Program-made: the position numbers and the translations under genes
NCBI GenBank assembly: GCA_946546945.1
Contig: CAMNOU010000004.1
Span: 1-64,000, forward strand
Direction of reading: 5' to 3'
Length of the DNA: 64,000 nucleotides
From: an uncultured Lachnospiraceae bacterium
GTDB taxonomy: Bacteria; Bacillota; Clostridia; Lachnospirales; Lachnospiraceae
Shown here: positions 25,245 through 33,378 of the stretch, piece by piece
Position numbering within the stretch: the first letter of the stretch is position 1
Layout: every line of letters begins with the position of its first letter
The notes under the pieces: model-generated
Databases searched by the model: none
Told to the model about the DNA's origin: nothing
What the model saw: only the letters and a program-made list of their open reading frames with translations

Positions 25245-26507
25245 TCACGTACGCAGTTCTGCCAGCCGCGAAACCCCCACATAGATCTGTGAGATTTTGT
25301 ACCAGGTTGCGAAATCCACGACCCCTGTCTCCGGCAGATCGAAAATGCCCTGAAATGTTCTGACGGCATCCTGCGTTTTTTCTCCATAGACGCCGTCTGC
25401 GGATATTCGCGGGATCGCGGGATAAGACCGCGCGATGACATCCAGCTGTTCCTGCATCTGACGCACCTTTGTGCCTGACGAGCCAACGCTGAGATTGTTT
25501 CCCGGCCAGGAGGCAGGGATGCCTGAAATCTCTTCCGTGGAATTGATATACAGATCACTGCCATAATAATACCGCAGGATTTCTATCGCTGAATAGCCCT
25601 GATCGCCGAGATATTTCGCTCCCCACTGGGACAGCCAGCCCGGGCAGCTGACCCTCTTTCCGTCACAGAACTGCGTCAGAACGGGCTGTCTGACATTGGG
25701 TCTGGACAAGTACTGATTGAACATCTCATCTACGATCTGTGAGATGCTGCGGAATATATTTCTCCCATAGGACCAGGTCTGATCATATGCGGTAGATGAT
25801 GTGATCGTAAAATCATAGCCCTGCCCGCGGTACCATTCGGTATAGACCCGGTTCAACGTAAAAGACATAATCGCAAGAACATTTGCCCGTAAAGCCGCAT
25901 CCGGCCAGGTAGAATATATTTCTCCGGATGCGACATTTTTTATATAATCACGATATTTTACATAATAATCTTTTGCCATTCTGTCGGACGGAGGTCCGTC
26001 ATGAACGATCACATACTCCGGTATCACGACACGGCTCAGAACAATTTCTCCGTTATCCGATACCGGTTTGATCTCATCTTCCGCAATCTTCGGCGGATAA
26101 TCTCCCCATAAGGTATTGACGGGAACATTGATATTCTGTTCTCCTTCCCCGTCAGATGTCTCCAGCGGCTGTATCCGGACAGGGGATACCGCTGTCTCCT
26201 CCGCGAATACATCCACGCCGTCAATTTCCGTGCTTCGGTATCCTTCCGCCTGCACACGGATTGTATACAAAGAAAACGGCTGCGGCTGATCCGGCTGCTG
26301 TGAATAGGAAAACGGAGGCGCCTTTAATACGATTTCTTCTGTCCGTCCCGAATGGTCTGTCTTATATTCTCCGATCAGTGTCCCTGCGCTGTAAACTCCG
26401 ATGACAGCATCCGTTACCGGCTGATATCCCAGAGTTGAGGTAACCTCCACCCGAAGCCGTCCGCTTCTTTGTTCATCTTCCTGAAGTGCTGTTAAACCGT
26501 CCTGCAT
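25245..26507 (-). CDS. SpoIID-fold protein with C-terminal peptidoglycan-binding domain
   Basis: A 420-residue protein with no visible signal peptide. Residues 15-130 hold a beta-rich region like a carboxypeptidase-regulatory domain (RLRVEVTSTLGYQPVTDAVI). Residues about 180-345 resemble SpoIID: AIMSFTLNRVYTEWYRG, LTQFCDGKRV, WLSQWGAKYLGDQGYSAI, ILRYYYGSDLYI. The C-terminus is a PG_binding_1 domain (NLSVGSSGTKVRQMQEQLDV, then DGVYGEKTQDAVRTFQ). SpoIID is a sporulation lytic transglycosylase. I chose the ATG at 26507 with AAAAGGATAC upstream; a longer frame would run through the ilvE terminator and gene. Export route unclear. Confidence 0.8.
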   Translation of the reverse strand: MQDGLTALQEDEQRSGRLRVEVTSTLGYQPVTDAVIGVYSAGTLIGEYKTDHSGRTEEIVLKAPPFSYSQQPDQPQPFSLYTIRVQAEGYRSTEIDGVDVFAEETAVSPVRIQPLETSDGEGEQNINVPVNTLWGDYPPKIAEDEIKPVSDNGEIVLSRVVIPEYVIVHDGPPSDRMAKDYYVKYRDYIKNVASGEIYSTWPDAALRANVLAIMSFTLNRVYTEWYRGQGYDFTITSSTAYDQTWSYGRNIFRSISQIVDEMFNQYLSRPNVRQPVLTQFCDGKRVSCPGWLSQWGAKYLGDQGYSAIEILRYYYGSDLYINSTEEISGIPASWPGNNLSVGSSGTKVRQMQEQLDVIARSYPAIPRISADGVYGEKTQDAVRTFQGIFDLPETGVVDFATWYKISQIYVGVSRLAELRT

Positions 26508-26565
26508 ATAGTATCCTTTTCCGGCTGTCTTACGAACAATATATGATGCAGTTCCTGCTGTTATG

Positions 26566-26602
26566 AAAAAAAGATGGCAGAGGTTATCTGCCATCCTTTT
26601 TT
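26566..26602 (-). terminator. Terminator after ilvE
   Basis: GATGGCAGA ggtta TCTGCCATC with seven A before and six T after. It starts 2 bp past the ilvE stop and also lies in the leader of the SpoIID-like gene. Confidence 0.8.
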
Positions 26603-26604
26603 GA

Positions 26605-27630
26605 TTATTCAATTTCCTGGATCCATCCCTCAGGCGCCTCAATATTGCCTTCCTGAATATCCACCAGGGTCTGACGGAGTCTGGTGAGAACCGGTCCCAT
26701 CTCATCCATGCCGCTGGGAACACAGATGTCTTTCCCGTGATCATAGATCTTTCCGACCGGTGAAATAACAGCCGCGGTTCCGCACAGTCCAATTTCCTGA
26801 AAATCTTTTACCTCTTCGAAGTAAACCTCTCTTTGTTCTACTTCCATTCCCAGATAATGCTCCGCAACATACATCAGAGAACGGCGTGTGATGGAGGGAA
26901 GAATGCTTCCGGACTTCGGAGTCACAAGTTTCCCGTCTTTTGTCACGAACAGGAAGTTTGCTCCGCCGGTCTCTTCCACCTTTGTTCTGGTAGCGGAATC
27001 CAGATACATGTTTTCCGCAAATCCCTCTTCATGTGCTTTCACGATCGGGTACAGACTCATGGCGTAATTCAGACCTGCTTTGATGTGCCCGGTTCCATGC
27101 GGAGCCGCACGGTCAAAGTCAGAAACTTTGATATAAAGAGGTTTTACGCCTCCCTTAAAATACGGTCCGACCGGAGTCGTCAACACGCGGAACATATATT
27201 CATCCGCCGGCTTTACACCAATGACCGGATTTGTCCCGAATTCATAAGGACGGATATAAAGCGTTGCGCCGGTCCCGTAAGGCGGCACATAAGCCATGTT
27301 GGCTTTTACCGTCTTCTTGACTGCTTCAATGAACTTTTCTTCCGGATAAACCGGCATCTCAAGTCTTCTTGCGGAATCTGCCAGACGGCTTGCGTTCAGA
27401 TCCGGGCGGAAAATGACTACTCTTCCATCCACTGTCTCATAAGCCTTCAGTCCCTCAAAAACGGTCTGTGCATACTGCAGAACTCCCGCGCACTCGTTCA
27501 GGACGATATTCGGATCCGGTGTCAGAACGCCGTCATCCCACTTTCCGTCCTTGTAAAGGGACACAAAACGCATGTCTGTTTTGCGATAGTTAAAATCCAG
27601 ATTCTCCCAGTCAATGTTTTTCTTTTCCAT
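26605..27630 (-). CDS. ilvE: Branched-chain amino acid aminotransferase
   Basis: A 341-residue PLP enzyme of fold type IV that interconverts leucine, isoleucine and valine with their 2-oxo acids. The Schiff-base lysine is K184 in GTGHIKAGLNYA. Other family marks are QTVFEGLKAY and ATLYIRPYEFGTNPVIGVKP. Length and the HIKAGLNYA motif fit the longer eukaryote-like BCAT subgroup common in Firmicutes. It follows ilvN by 91 bp with a hairpin between. SD about AGAAAGCAGGATAG. With ilvB and ilvN it covers the first and last steps of valine synthesis; ilvC and ilvD are not here. Confidence 0.94.
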   Translation of the reverse strand: MEKKNIDWENLDFNYRKTDMRFVSLYKDGKWDDGVLTPDPNIVLNECAGVLQYAQTVFEGLKAYETVDGRVVIFRPDLNASRLADSARRLEMPVYPEEKFIEAVKKTVKANMAYVPPYGTGATLYIRPYEFGTNPVIGVKPADEYMFRVLTTPVGPYFKGGVKPLYIKVSDFDRAAPHGTGHIKAGLNYAMSLYPIVKAHEEGFAENMYLDSATRTKVEETGGANFLFVTKDGKLVTPKSGSILPSITRRSLMYVAEHYLGMEVEQREVYFEEVKDFQEIGLCGTAAVISPVGKIYDHGKDICVPSGMDEMGPVLTRLRQTLVDIQEGNIEAPEGWIQEIE

Positions 27631-27671
27631 CTCACTATCCTGCTTTCTCTCTTTTATCTGATTTAATGTGA

Positions 27672-27696
27672 GCCCCTCCTGTCGGTTCAGGGGGGC
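27672..27696. other. G/C-rich hairpin between ilvN and ilvE
   Basis: GCCCCTCCTG tcggtt CAGGGGGGC forms a strong stem with one mismatch. There is no T run on the minus strand, so it may adjust rather than stop transcription into ilvE, or affect message stability. Confidence 0.45.
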
Positions 27697-27721
27697 AGCA
27701 TTTCAGTTTGGTTATCTTTCG

Positions 27722-28222
27722 TCAACGGCATGAGGTGCTCACTGATTCAATGGCAACGGCCCCTCCCCGTACGATCTCGACCTGCTGAAATCTTGTCTTC
27801 AGCAGATTGATCAGTTCATTATTGTGCTTTTCGGTCTGTTTACACTCCAGCAGAATGCTGTCCACACCGATATCTGCGACCTGAACGCCGAAAACGTCCG
27901 CAATACGAAAAACTTCTGCTTTATCTTCCTCGCTGCATTTTTTCACCTTCGCGAACATCAGCTCCTTCATATGGATCGGCACATCGGTCAGATCCATGAC
28001 CTTGATGACCTCCACCATCCGGTTCAGCTGCTTTTTGATCTGCTCAAATGTCAGATCATCACAGGTGCTCGAAATCGTCATGCGCGATGTGTTTTCATCT
28101 TCCGTTGTACCTACCGTCAGGCTCTTCAGGTTGTACGCTTTCCCGGCAAACAGCCCGGAAATCTTTGCAAGAACACCCACTTCATTTTCAACATATAAAG
28201 CTATCCATCTATCTTTCATCAT
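27722..28222 (-). CDS. ilvN: Acetolactate synthase small (regulatory) subunit
   Basis: A 166-residue regulatory subunit. The N-terminal ACT domain begins WIALYVENEVGVLAKISGLF, and NLKSLTVGTTEDENTSRMTI is the usual second segment. A ferredoxin-like C-terminal half has the conserved QVADIGVDSILLE. It stabilises the large subunit and confers valine feedback inhibition. It lies 26 bp after ilvB and is clearly co-transcribed. Length is normal. Confidence 0.93.
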   Translation of the reverse strand: MMKDRWIALYVENEVGVLAKISGLFAGKAYNLKSLTVGTTEDENTSRMTISSTCDDLTFEQIKKQLNRMVEVIKVMDLTDVPIHMKELMFAKVKKCSEEDKAEVFRIADVFGVQVADIGVDSILLECKQTEKHNNELINLLKTRFQQVEIVRGGAVAIESVSTSCR

Positions 28223-28248
28223 GCCTGTTTCCTCCCTGATATCAAATA

Positions 28249-30003
28249 CTATCTTCCGTTCGGACTCAGGATCATTTTGTTCATGGGGCTCCCGCCCGGA
28301 ACCATCGGCAAAACAATGTCTTCCGTGGCAATCATAAACTCGATCAGAGTCGGTGCGTCTGTGTTTGCTTTTGCCTGTTTTAAAGCCGGAATGATATCCT
28401 TCTCATCTTCTACACGAATGCCGTGGGCTCCATAGCTTTCAGCCCACTTAATGAAATCAGGTACATACGGAGGGCAGTTTTCATTGGGTCCTTTGCACTG
28501 GGCAGGACATGTCACCCTCTTTCTCAGACAGGTAGCCGAATAACGTTTCCCATAGAAGAGCTGCTGCATCTGGCGCACCATGCCGAGATAATAATTATTC
28601 AGAAGGCAAATGGTCACCGGCGCATTCTGAACGATGGCAGTCGCCATCTCCTGCATGTTCATCTGAAATCCGCCGTCTCCGGTGATGCAGACGATATTCT
28701 GCTCAGGGTGTCCCATTTTGGCTCCGAGGGCGGCAGGGAATCCGAATCCCATCGTGCCGAGCCCGCCGGAAATGATCATGCGCTGCTTATCCGTCAGCTC
28801 CAGAAACTGGCTCGCCCACATCTGGTGCTGTCCGACATCGGTCACATAGGTCACAGGTTCTTTGCTGTAGACTGCATTGAGCCCTTCCATGATCATCTGG
28901 GGAGTCATGCCGCGGTCACGCCGCATATCCAGCGGATTCTCACGATCCCATTTGCGGATCTGCTTCATCCAGTCATCGGTGTCTTTCGGCCCTTTCCACT
29001 CTGCCTTGATCCATTCCACCATCTGCGCCAATGCCACTTTTGCATCCGCTACGATCGGAACATCCACCACAACATTTCTGGAAATCGCTGCCGCATCGAT
29101 ATCAAGATGAATGATTTTGGCTTTCTGGGCAAACTCGTTCAGATCGCCGGTCACCCGGTCATTAAAACGGGTTCCGACGGAGAAAAGCAGCGTGCACTGG
29201 CTGACAGCTATATTTGCCGCATATCGGCCATGCAGACCGCTGCATCCGATATAATACGGATGATCTGTCGGCACAGCTCCTTTTCCCATCACTGTCGTAA
29301 CGATCGGGATGTGTGTCAGTTCGGAAAGCTTGGCCAGCAGTCTGCCCGCTCCGGATATGTTGACGCCGCCGCCGGCCAGAATCAGCGGACGTCCGGCGCT
29401 CTTTAACAGCTTGGTCGCCTTTCTGAGCTGCCCGATATGTACGCCTTCATTGATCTTGTAACCGCGGATATCGATGGTCTCCGGATACTCCGCAGGCCCG
29501 TTTGCCACCTGAATATCTTTTGGCAGATCAATCAGGACCGGCCCGGGTTTCCCCGTTCTGGCGATATGGAATGCCATTTTTATGATTCTTCCCAAATCTT
29601 TGCGGTCACGGACTGTGACGCTGTATTTGGTGATCTGTCTGGTAATCCCGACAATATCCGTTTCCTGAAAGGCATCATTCCCAATCAGGTTCAGCGGGAC
29701 CTGTCCGGTAAACACAACAAGCGGAATACTGTCATAAAAGGCATCCGCAACTGCAGTGACCGTATTCGTCGCGCCGGGGCCGCTGGTCACCAGACATACC
29801 CCTGTCTTCCCCGTCTCTCTTGCATACCCTTCGGCCTCATGAACCAGCGCCTGTTCATGACGCGGCAGTACAATATCAATATCACTGTTTCTGTACAACT
29901 CATCAAAAAGATCGGTAACCGTCCCGCCAGGATATGCAAAAATCTTTTCCACGCCCTCTGCTGCCAGAGCACGCAAGAACATTTTGGTTCCTGTGATTTC
30001 CAT
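28249..30003 (-). CDS. ilvB: Acetolactate synthase large (catalytic) subunit
   Basis: A 584-residue ThDP enzyme that condenses two pyruvate, or pyruvate and 2-oxobutyrate. The catalytic Glu is E50 in RHEQALVHEAEGYA. The ThDP motif begins at GDGGFQMNM (about 442) and ends in CLLNN (about 470). FAD/quinone-binding segments VGTRFNDRVTGDL and GLGTMGFGFPAALGAK are present. An oddity is a Cys-rich insertion at 492-510 (C-x6-C-x3-C-x6-C) after FYGKRYSA, before PDFIKWAESYGA. It lies in the C-terminal domain, where the classical enzyme has a short loop. Start supported by AAAGGAGAATTCAC. Confidence 0.94.
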   Translation of the reverse strand: MEITGTKMFLRALAAEGVEKIFAYPGGTVTDLFDELYRNSDIDIVLPRHEQALVHEAEGYARETGKTGVCLVTSGPGATNTVTAVADAFYDSIPLVVFTGQVPLNLIGNDAFQETDIVGITRQITKYSVTVRDRKDLGRIIKMAFHIARTGKPGPVLIDLPKDIQVANGPAEYPETIDIRGYKINEGVHIGQLRKATKLLKSAGRPLILAGGGVNISGAGRLLAKLSELTHIPIVTTVMGKGAVPTDHPYYIGCSGLHGRYAANIAVSQCTLLFSVGTRFNDRVTGDLNEFAQKAKIIHLDIDAAAISRNVVVDVPIVADAKVALAQMVEWIKAEWKGPKDTDDWMKQIRKWDRENPLDMRRDRGMTPQMIMEGLNAVYSKEPVTYVTDVGQHQMWASQFLELTDKQRMIISGGLGTMGFGFPAALGAKMGHPEQNIVCITGDGGFQMNMQEMATAIVQNAPVTICLLNNYYLGMVRQMQQLFYGKRYSATCLRKRVTCPAQCKGPNENCPPYVPDFIKWAESYGAHGIRVEDEKDIIPALKQAKANTDAPTLIEFMIATEDIVLPMVPGGSPMNKMILSPNGR

Positions 30004-30082
30004 GTGAATTCTCCTTTTTTCTCAACGTTTTGATTCACTTCTTTTAAAAACACGCAGCAGCTTCTTTGCTGCCCTGTTTTCA

Positions 30083-31033
30083 TCAGATCCATCCTACTGT
30101 GCGCAGGATGAAGATCCATGCGGTCAGTGTGACGCTTGCCAGCAGCGTCGTAGCTACAACGATGCTTGCTGTCAGCACACCATCGTTGTGCATGTTCTTT
30201 GCCATGATATAGCAGCTCGGGGTCGCCGGTCCTGCCAGCATGACGGCGAGTGCAACCATTTTTTCACCTGTAAATCCAAGGCCTGCGGCGATCGGAATGA
30301 AGATTGCCGCCTGCGCGATCAGCTTAATAAAAGATGCACCCAGTGTCGGTTTGATTTTTTTCAGTGCCTTTCTTCCCTCAAAGCCCGCGCCTAGTCCTAT
30401 GAGCGCAAGTGGGGTTGCCATCTTCGCCACATTGTTTACGGTAGAATTCACCAGTTCCGGCAGCGGATTGTGCAGCAATGCAACGATCATGCCGAGGACA
30501 ATAGCAATGATGATCGGGTTTTTCAGGATATTGATACCGGCCTGCCTGATGCGTCCGGTATCCCGTTCGCCTTCGGGATAATTGCCCTCAAAGGTAAGAA
30601 CGATTACGGAATATATGTTATACAACGGGACGGCACCGATGATCATCAGAGATCCCATTGCGGATTCACCATAAATACTCTGGATAAAAGCCAGCCCCAT
30701 CACGGCAGCGCTGCTTCGGAAGGAAGCCTGTGTAAAGGCGCCCCTCATGGACTGGTCTTTCAGTGTCAGCTTTGCCACAGCCCAGGATCCCCAGAACCCG
30801 GCTGAGGTAGCCAGTGCGCAGAACAGCACATATTTCCAGTCAAAAATTGTCTGAAAGTCAACTGTCGACAGATCGCGAAAGAGCAAAAAAGGCAATGTCA
30901 CTTTAAAATTGAACTTATTAGCTACCGTGACAAAGTTGTCATTGAGCATGCCGATCCTGCGCAGAAAATAGCCGATGACCATTACCAGAAAAATCGGAAT
31001 TGTTACATTGATACTAAATAAAAAATTACTCAT
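30083..31033 (-). CDS. AEC-family (auxin efflux carrier-like) transporter
   Basis: A 316-residue membrane protein with about ten hydrophobic segments arranged as two halves, as in the bile/arsenite/riboflavin superfamily. Recognisable segments are PIFLVMVIGYFLRR at the N-terminus, LPFLLFRDLS, and LAGPATPSCYIMAKNM in the second half. Bacterial AEC carriers export or import organic acids such as malate or malonate. It begins 6 bp after the folA stop, and ilvB follows 79 bp later. A role in 2-oxo acid or amino acid export is possible from context only. Confidence 0.87.
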   Translation of the reverse strand: MSNFLFSINVTIPIFLVMVIGYFLRRIGMLNDNFVTVANKFNFKVTLPFLLFRDLSTVDFQTIFDWKYVLFCALATSAGFWGSWAVAKLTLKDQSMRGAFTQASFRSSAAVMGLAFIQSIYGESAMGSLMIIGAVPLYNIYSVIVLTFEGNYPEGERDTGRIRQAGINILKNPIIIAIVLGMIVALLHNPLPELVNSTVNNVAKMATPLALIGLGAGFEGRKALKKIKPTLGASFIKLIAQAAIFIPIAAGLGFTGEKMVALAVMLAGPATPSCYIMAKNMHNDGVLTASIVVATTLLASVTLTAWIFILRTVGWI

Positions 31034-31039
31034 CTGTAA

Positions 31040-31525
31040 TCACTTTTCATATTTTAAAAAGAAATACTCCAAATCAAAATACGTCTGTTCCTCGCTGTCC
31101 GCTGTGATGCGCCATTCCGGCTTCTCATCGAGATTCGGAAAATACGCATCCGCGTCATACGCGTAATTTATTTTCGTGATATGCGCGGTATCACATTCAT
31201 CCACCAGCTGACGGTAAATACTCTCTCCGCCGATCACATAAATATCTTCCGAAGGATACTTCTTCAGCTCCTCATGCAGCTCATCCAGATCATGCACGAT
31301 CACGGCCCCTTCTTTCGAATATTCCCTGTCCCCGGTCAGCACAATGTTGACCCGGTTTTTCAAAGGCTTTTTGTTCGGAAAACTCTCCAGAGTCTTCCGG
31401 CCCATGACGACTACTTTTCCGGTCGTCATCTCCCTGAAAAACTTCATGTCATCCGGAATGCTCACCAGTAACTTATTATTGCGGCCGATGGCCCAGTTCT
31501 TATCCACTGCTGCGATCAGATTCAT
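31040..31525 (-). CDS. folA: Dihydrofolate reductase
   Basis: A 161-residue enzyme that reduces dihydrofolate with NADPH. The N-terminus MNLIAAVDKNWAIGRNNKLL contains the Met20-type loop. FFREMTTGKVVVMGRKTLES is the NADPH-binding helix and strand, and EDIYVIGGESIYRQL the GG motif. An acidic residue in PDDMKFF takes the catalytic position. Length is normal. It lies 38 bp after thyA, the usual functional pair, because thymidylate synthase oxidises the folate that this enzyme re-reduces. SD AGGAGG. Confidence 0.95.
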   Translation of the reverse strand: MNLIAAVDKNWAIGRNNKLLVSIPDDMKFFREMTTGKVVVMGRKTLESFPNKKPLKNRVNIVLTGDREYSKEGAVIVHDLDELHEELKKYPSEDIYVIGGESIYRQLVDECDTAHITKINYAYDADAYFPNLDEKPEWRITADSEEQTYFDLEYFFLKYEK

Positions 31526-31563
31526 TGATTCCTCCTACACTTCGGTCAGATTTTCAGGTTTCT

Positions 31564-32412
31564 TTATACTGCGATCGGAATGTTCTCAATCTGAGGACCC
31601 GTCTGATAGTTGATGAGTTTCACATCGTCTCTCGTAAACTGATAAAAATCCTTTACCTCAGGATTCAGCCAGAACTGAGGCGCGTCATACGGTTTTCTGC
31701 TGATCAGTTCCTTCACCAGCGGAATATGGCGGTCATAAATATGAGCGTCTGCAATCATATGCACCAGCTCACCCACCTGCATATCGCAGACCTGCGCCAG
31801 CATATGCATGAGTACCGCATACTGACATACATTCCAGTTATTCGCTGCCAGTACGTCCTGGGACCGCTGATTCAGGACTGCATTCAGTACCAGTTTGTCC
31901 TCCCCCGGCCGTTTTGTCACATTAAAAGTCATGCTGTAGGCACAGGGATAAAGATTCATCTCGTGCAGATCCTGATGCACATAGAGATTCGTCATGATCC
32001 GGCGGCTGTAGGGGTTGTTCTTCAGATCCCAGATCACCCGGTCCACCTGATCCATCATTCCCTCTTTGTACTGGTGCTTTACACTCATCTGGTAGCCATA
32101 AGCCTTCCCGATGGAACCATCCCCGTCCGCCCACTCATCCCAGATGTGACTGTGCAGATCATGAATATTATTCGACTTCTGCTGCCAGATCCAAAGCATC
32201 TCATCCGTACAGCTCTTAATCGCCGTACGCCTGAGCGTCAGCGCCGGGAACTCTTTGGAAAGATCATAACGGTTCACCACGCCAAACTTCTTGATCGTAT
32301 AAGCGCTGGTCCCATCCTCCCACTTCGGCCGGACCTTCTCTCCTTCCGTGCTTGTGCCGTTTTCGATAATATCATTACACATATCTATAAATACATTGTC
32401 AGCATAGCTCAT
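31564..32412 (-). CDS. thyA: Thymidylate synthase (divergent ThyA)
   Basis: A 282-residue enzyme that methylates dUMP using methylene-tetrahydrofolate. Family marks are ALTLRRTAIKSCTDEMLWIW, WDEWADGDGSIGKAYGYQ, NPYSRRIMTNLY, LNQRSQDVLAANNWNVCQYA and DAHIYDRHI. The nucleophile is Cys157 in MNLYPCAYSMTFN. Canonical ThyA has PCH at this site, here PCA, which marks a divergent subgroup. I chose ATG 32412 because AAGGAG lies 8 nt upstream; a GTG three codons earlier falls inside that ribosome site. It heads the thyA-folA-AEC unit. Confidence 0.92.
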   Translation of the reverse strand: MSYADNVFIDMCNDIIENGTSTEGEKVRPKWEDGTSAYTIKKFGVVNRYDLSKEFPALTLRRTAIKSCTDEMLWIWQQKSNNIHDLHSHIWDEWADGDGSIGKAYGYQMSVKHQYKEGMMDQVDRVIWDLKNNPYSRRIMTNLYVHQDLHEMNLYPCAYSMTFNVTKRPGEDKLVLNAVLNQRSQDVLAANNWNVCQYAVLMHMLAQVCDMQVGELVHMIADAHIYDRHIPLVKELISRKPYDAPQFWLNPEVKDFYQFTRDDVKLINYQTGPQIENIPIAV

Positions 32413-32477
32413 GCAAGTCACTCCTTTATTCAGTACACATCTTACCGGATAAATCCGGAAATTTCACCTATTCGGCT

Positions 32478-32486
32478 ATTATAGCA
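32478..32486 (-). promoter_or_regulatory. Extended -10 promoter for thyA
   Basis: On the minus strand TGC-TATAAT. The -35 region is only a T run. The start point would be about 60 nt upstream of the thyA ATG. Confidence 0.5.
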
Positions 32487-32579
32487 AATATTTATTCAGA
32501 AAAAAAGTAGTTTTCAGCCTAACACGCAAAAAAATATGTTACTATAGCAGCAGAACAAATAGAAAAATGAGGAACTTTT

Positions 32580-33344
32580 ATGCGTATCAAACTAATTGCC
32601 TGTAAATCTCTGTTTCGCGAGCTGTCCTACTTAAGCGCGCTCTCTGACAATGCTGTGGATATCACCTGGATCCGTCAGGGCTTCCACGATACCCCGGAAC
32701 GGCTGCGGGAACTGCTGCAGGAGGAAATCAACTCTGTTGAAGCCGGCACCGACCTGCACACAAATCATATGAATGCAGCCGGAACGCAAAGCGGTATCGC
32801 AGATGACTTTGACGCCATTGTTCTGGGGTACGGTCTCTGTTCGAATGCCATCATTGGTCTCAAAGCCGCCAGCCACAGGCTGGTCATCCCGCGGGCACAT
32901 GACTGTGTCACCCTGTTTCTTGGCTCCAAAGAAAAATATGCCGACTGCTTCGAAAAACTTCCCGGCTGTTTCTGGTATTCCGCCGGATGGATGGAAAATA
33001 CCGATATGCCGGGTGAAGTCCGGGATCGTCGGATCCGCAATTATTTCCAGTCGGAAGATTACGACGAAGAAACCATTGCCTATCTGATGGAAGAAATGGG
33101 AGGCTTGAAAAACTACAGCCATCTAACCTATATCCCCATGCCCTTTATCGATAAAGAAAAATACCGAAGACAATGCATGGATACAGCGCAGTATTACGGA
33201 TGGGATTATCACGAGATCCCCGGTGACCTTACTCTTCTGGAAGCGCTCATCCGGGGAGACTGGGATTCTGAGCGGTTCCTGATCCTGGAACCCGGTCAGA
33301 CCGCTGCGCAATCCTATGACAGCCGGATTCTGTGCGCAAAATGA
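32580..33344 (+). CDS. DUF1638-family protein
   Basis: A 254-residue soluble protein of the DUF1638 family: IKLIACKSLFRELSYL at the N-terminus, then AIVLGYGLCSNAIIGLKA, LVIPRAHDCVTLFLGSKEKY, and a PGCFWYSAGWME segment. Conserved Cys, His and Asp residues (RAHDC, CKSL) suggest a metal or cofactor site. The family is often encoded near corrinoid or methylamine methyltransferase genes, but none occur here. The ATG follows GAGGAAC. Function unknown. It begins 167 bp from the divergent thyA and is followed, 34 bp later, by an esterase gene. Confidence 0.85.
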   Translation: MRIKLIACKSLFRELSYLSALSDNAVDITWIRQGFHDTPERLRELLQEEINSVEAGTDLHTNHMNAAGTQSGIADDFDAIVLGYGLCSNAIIGLKAASHRLVIPRAHDCVTLFLGSKEKYADCFEKLPGCFWYSAGWMENTDMPGEVRDRRIRNYFQSEDYDEETIAYLMEEMGGLKNYSHLTYIPMPFIDKEKYRRQCMDTAQYYGWDYHEIPGDLTLLEALIRGDWDSERFLILEPGQTAAQSYDSRILCAK

Positions 33345-33378
33345 TTCTGTATCCATACGCCAGGAGGTTTTAAGTATT

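Noticed and set aside
30004-30082. A T-box or attenuator leader for ilvB
   Set aside because: Only 79 bp separate the upstream transporter gene from ilvB, too short for a T-box, and no T-box motif is present.
31525-32484. A 319-codon plus-strand frame opposite thyA
   Set aside because: Shadow of a gene with unmistakable ThyA motifs.
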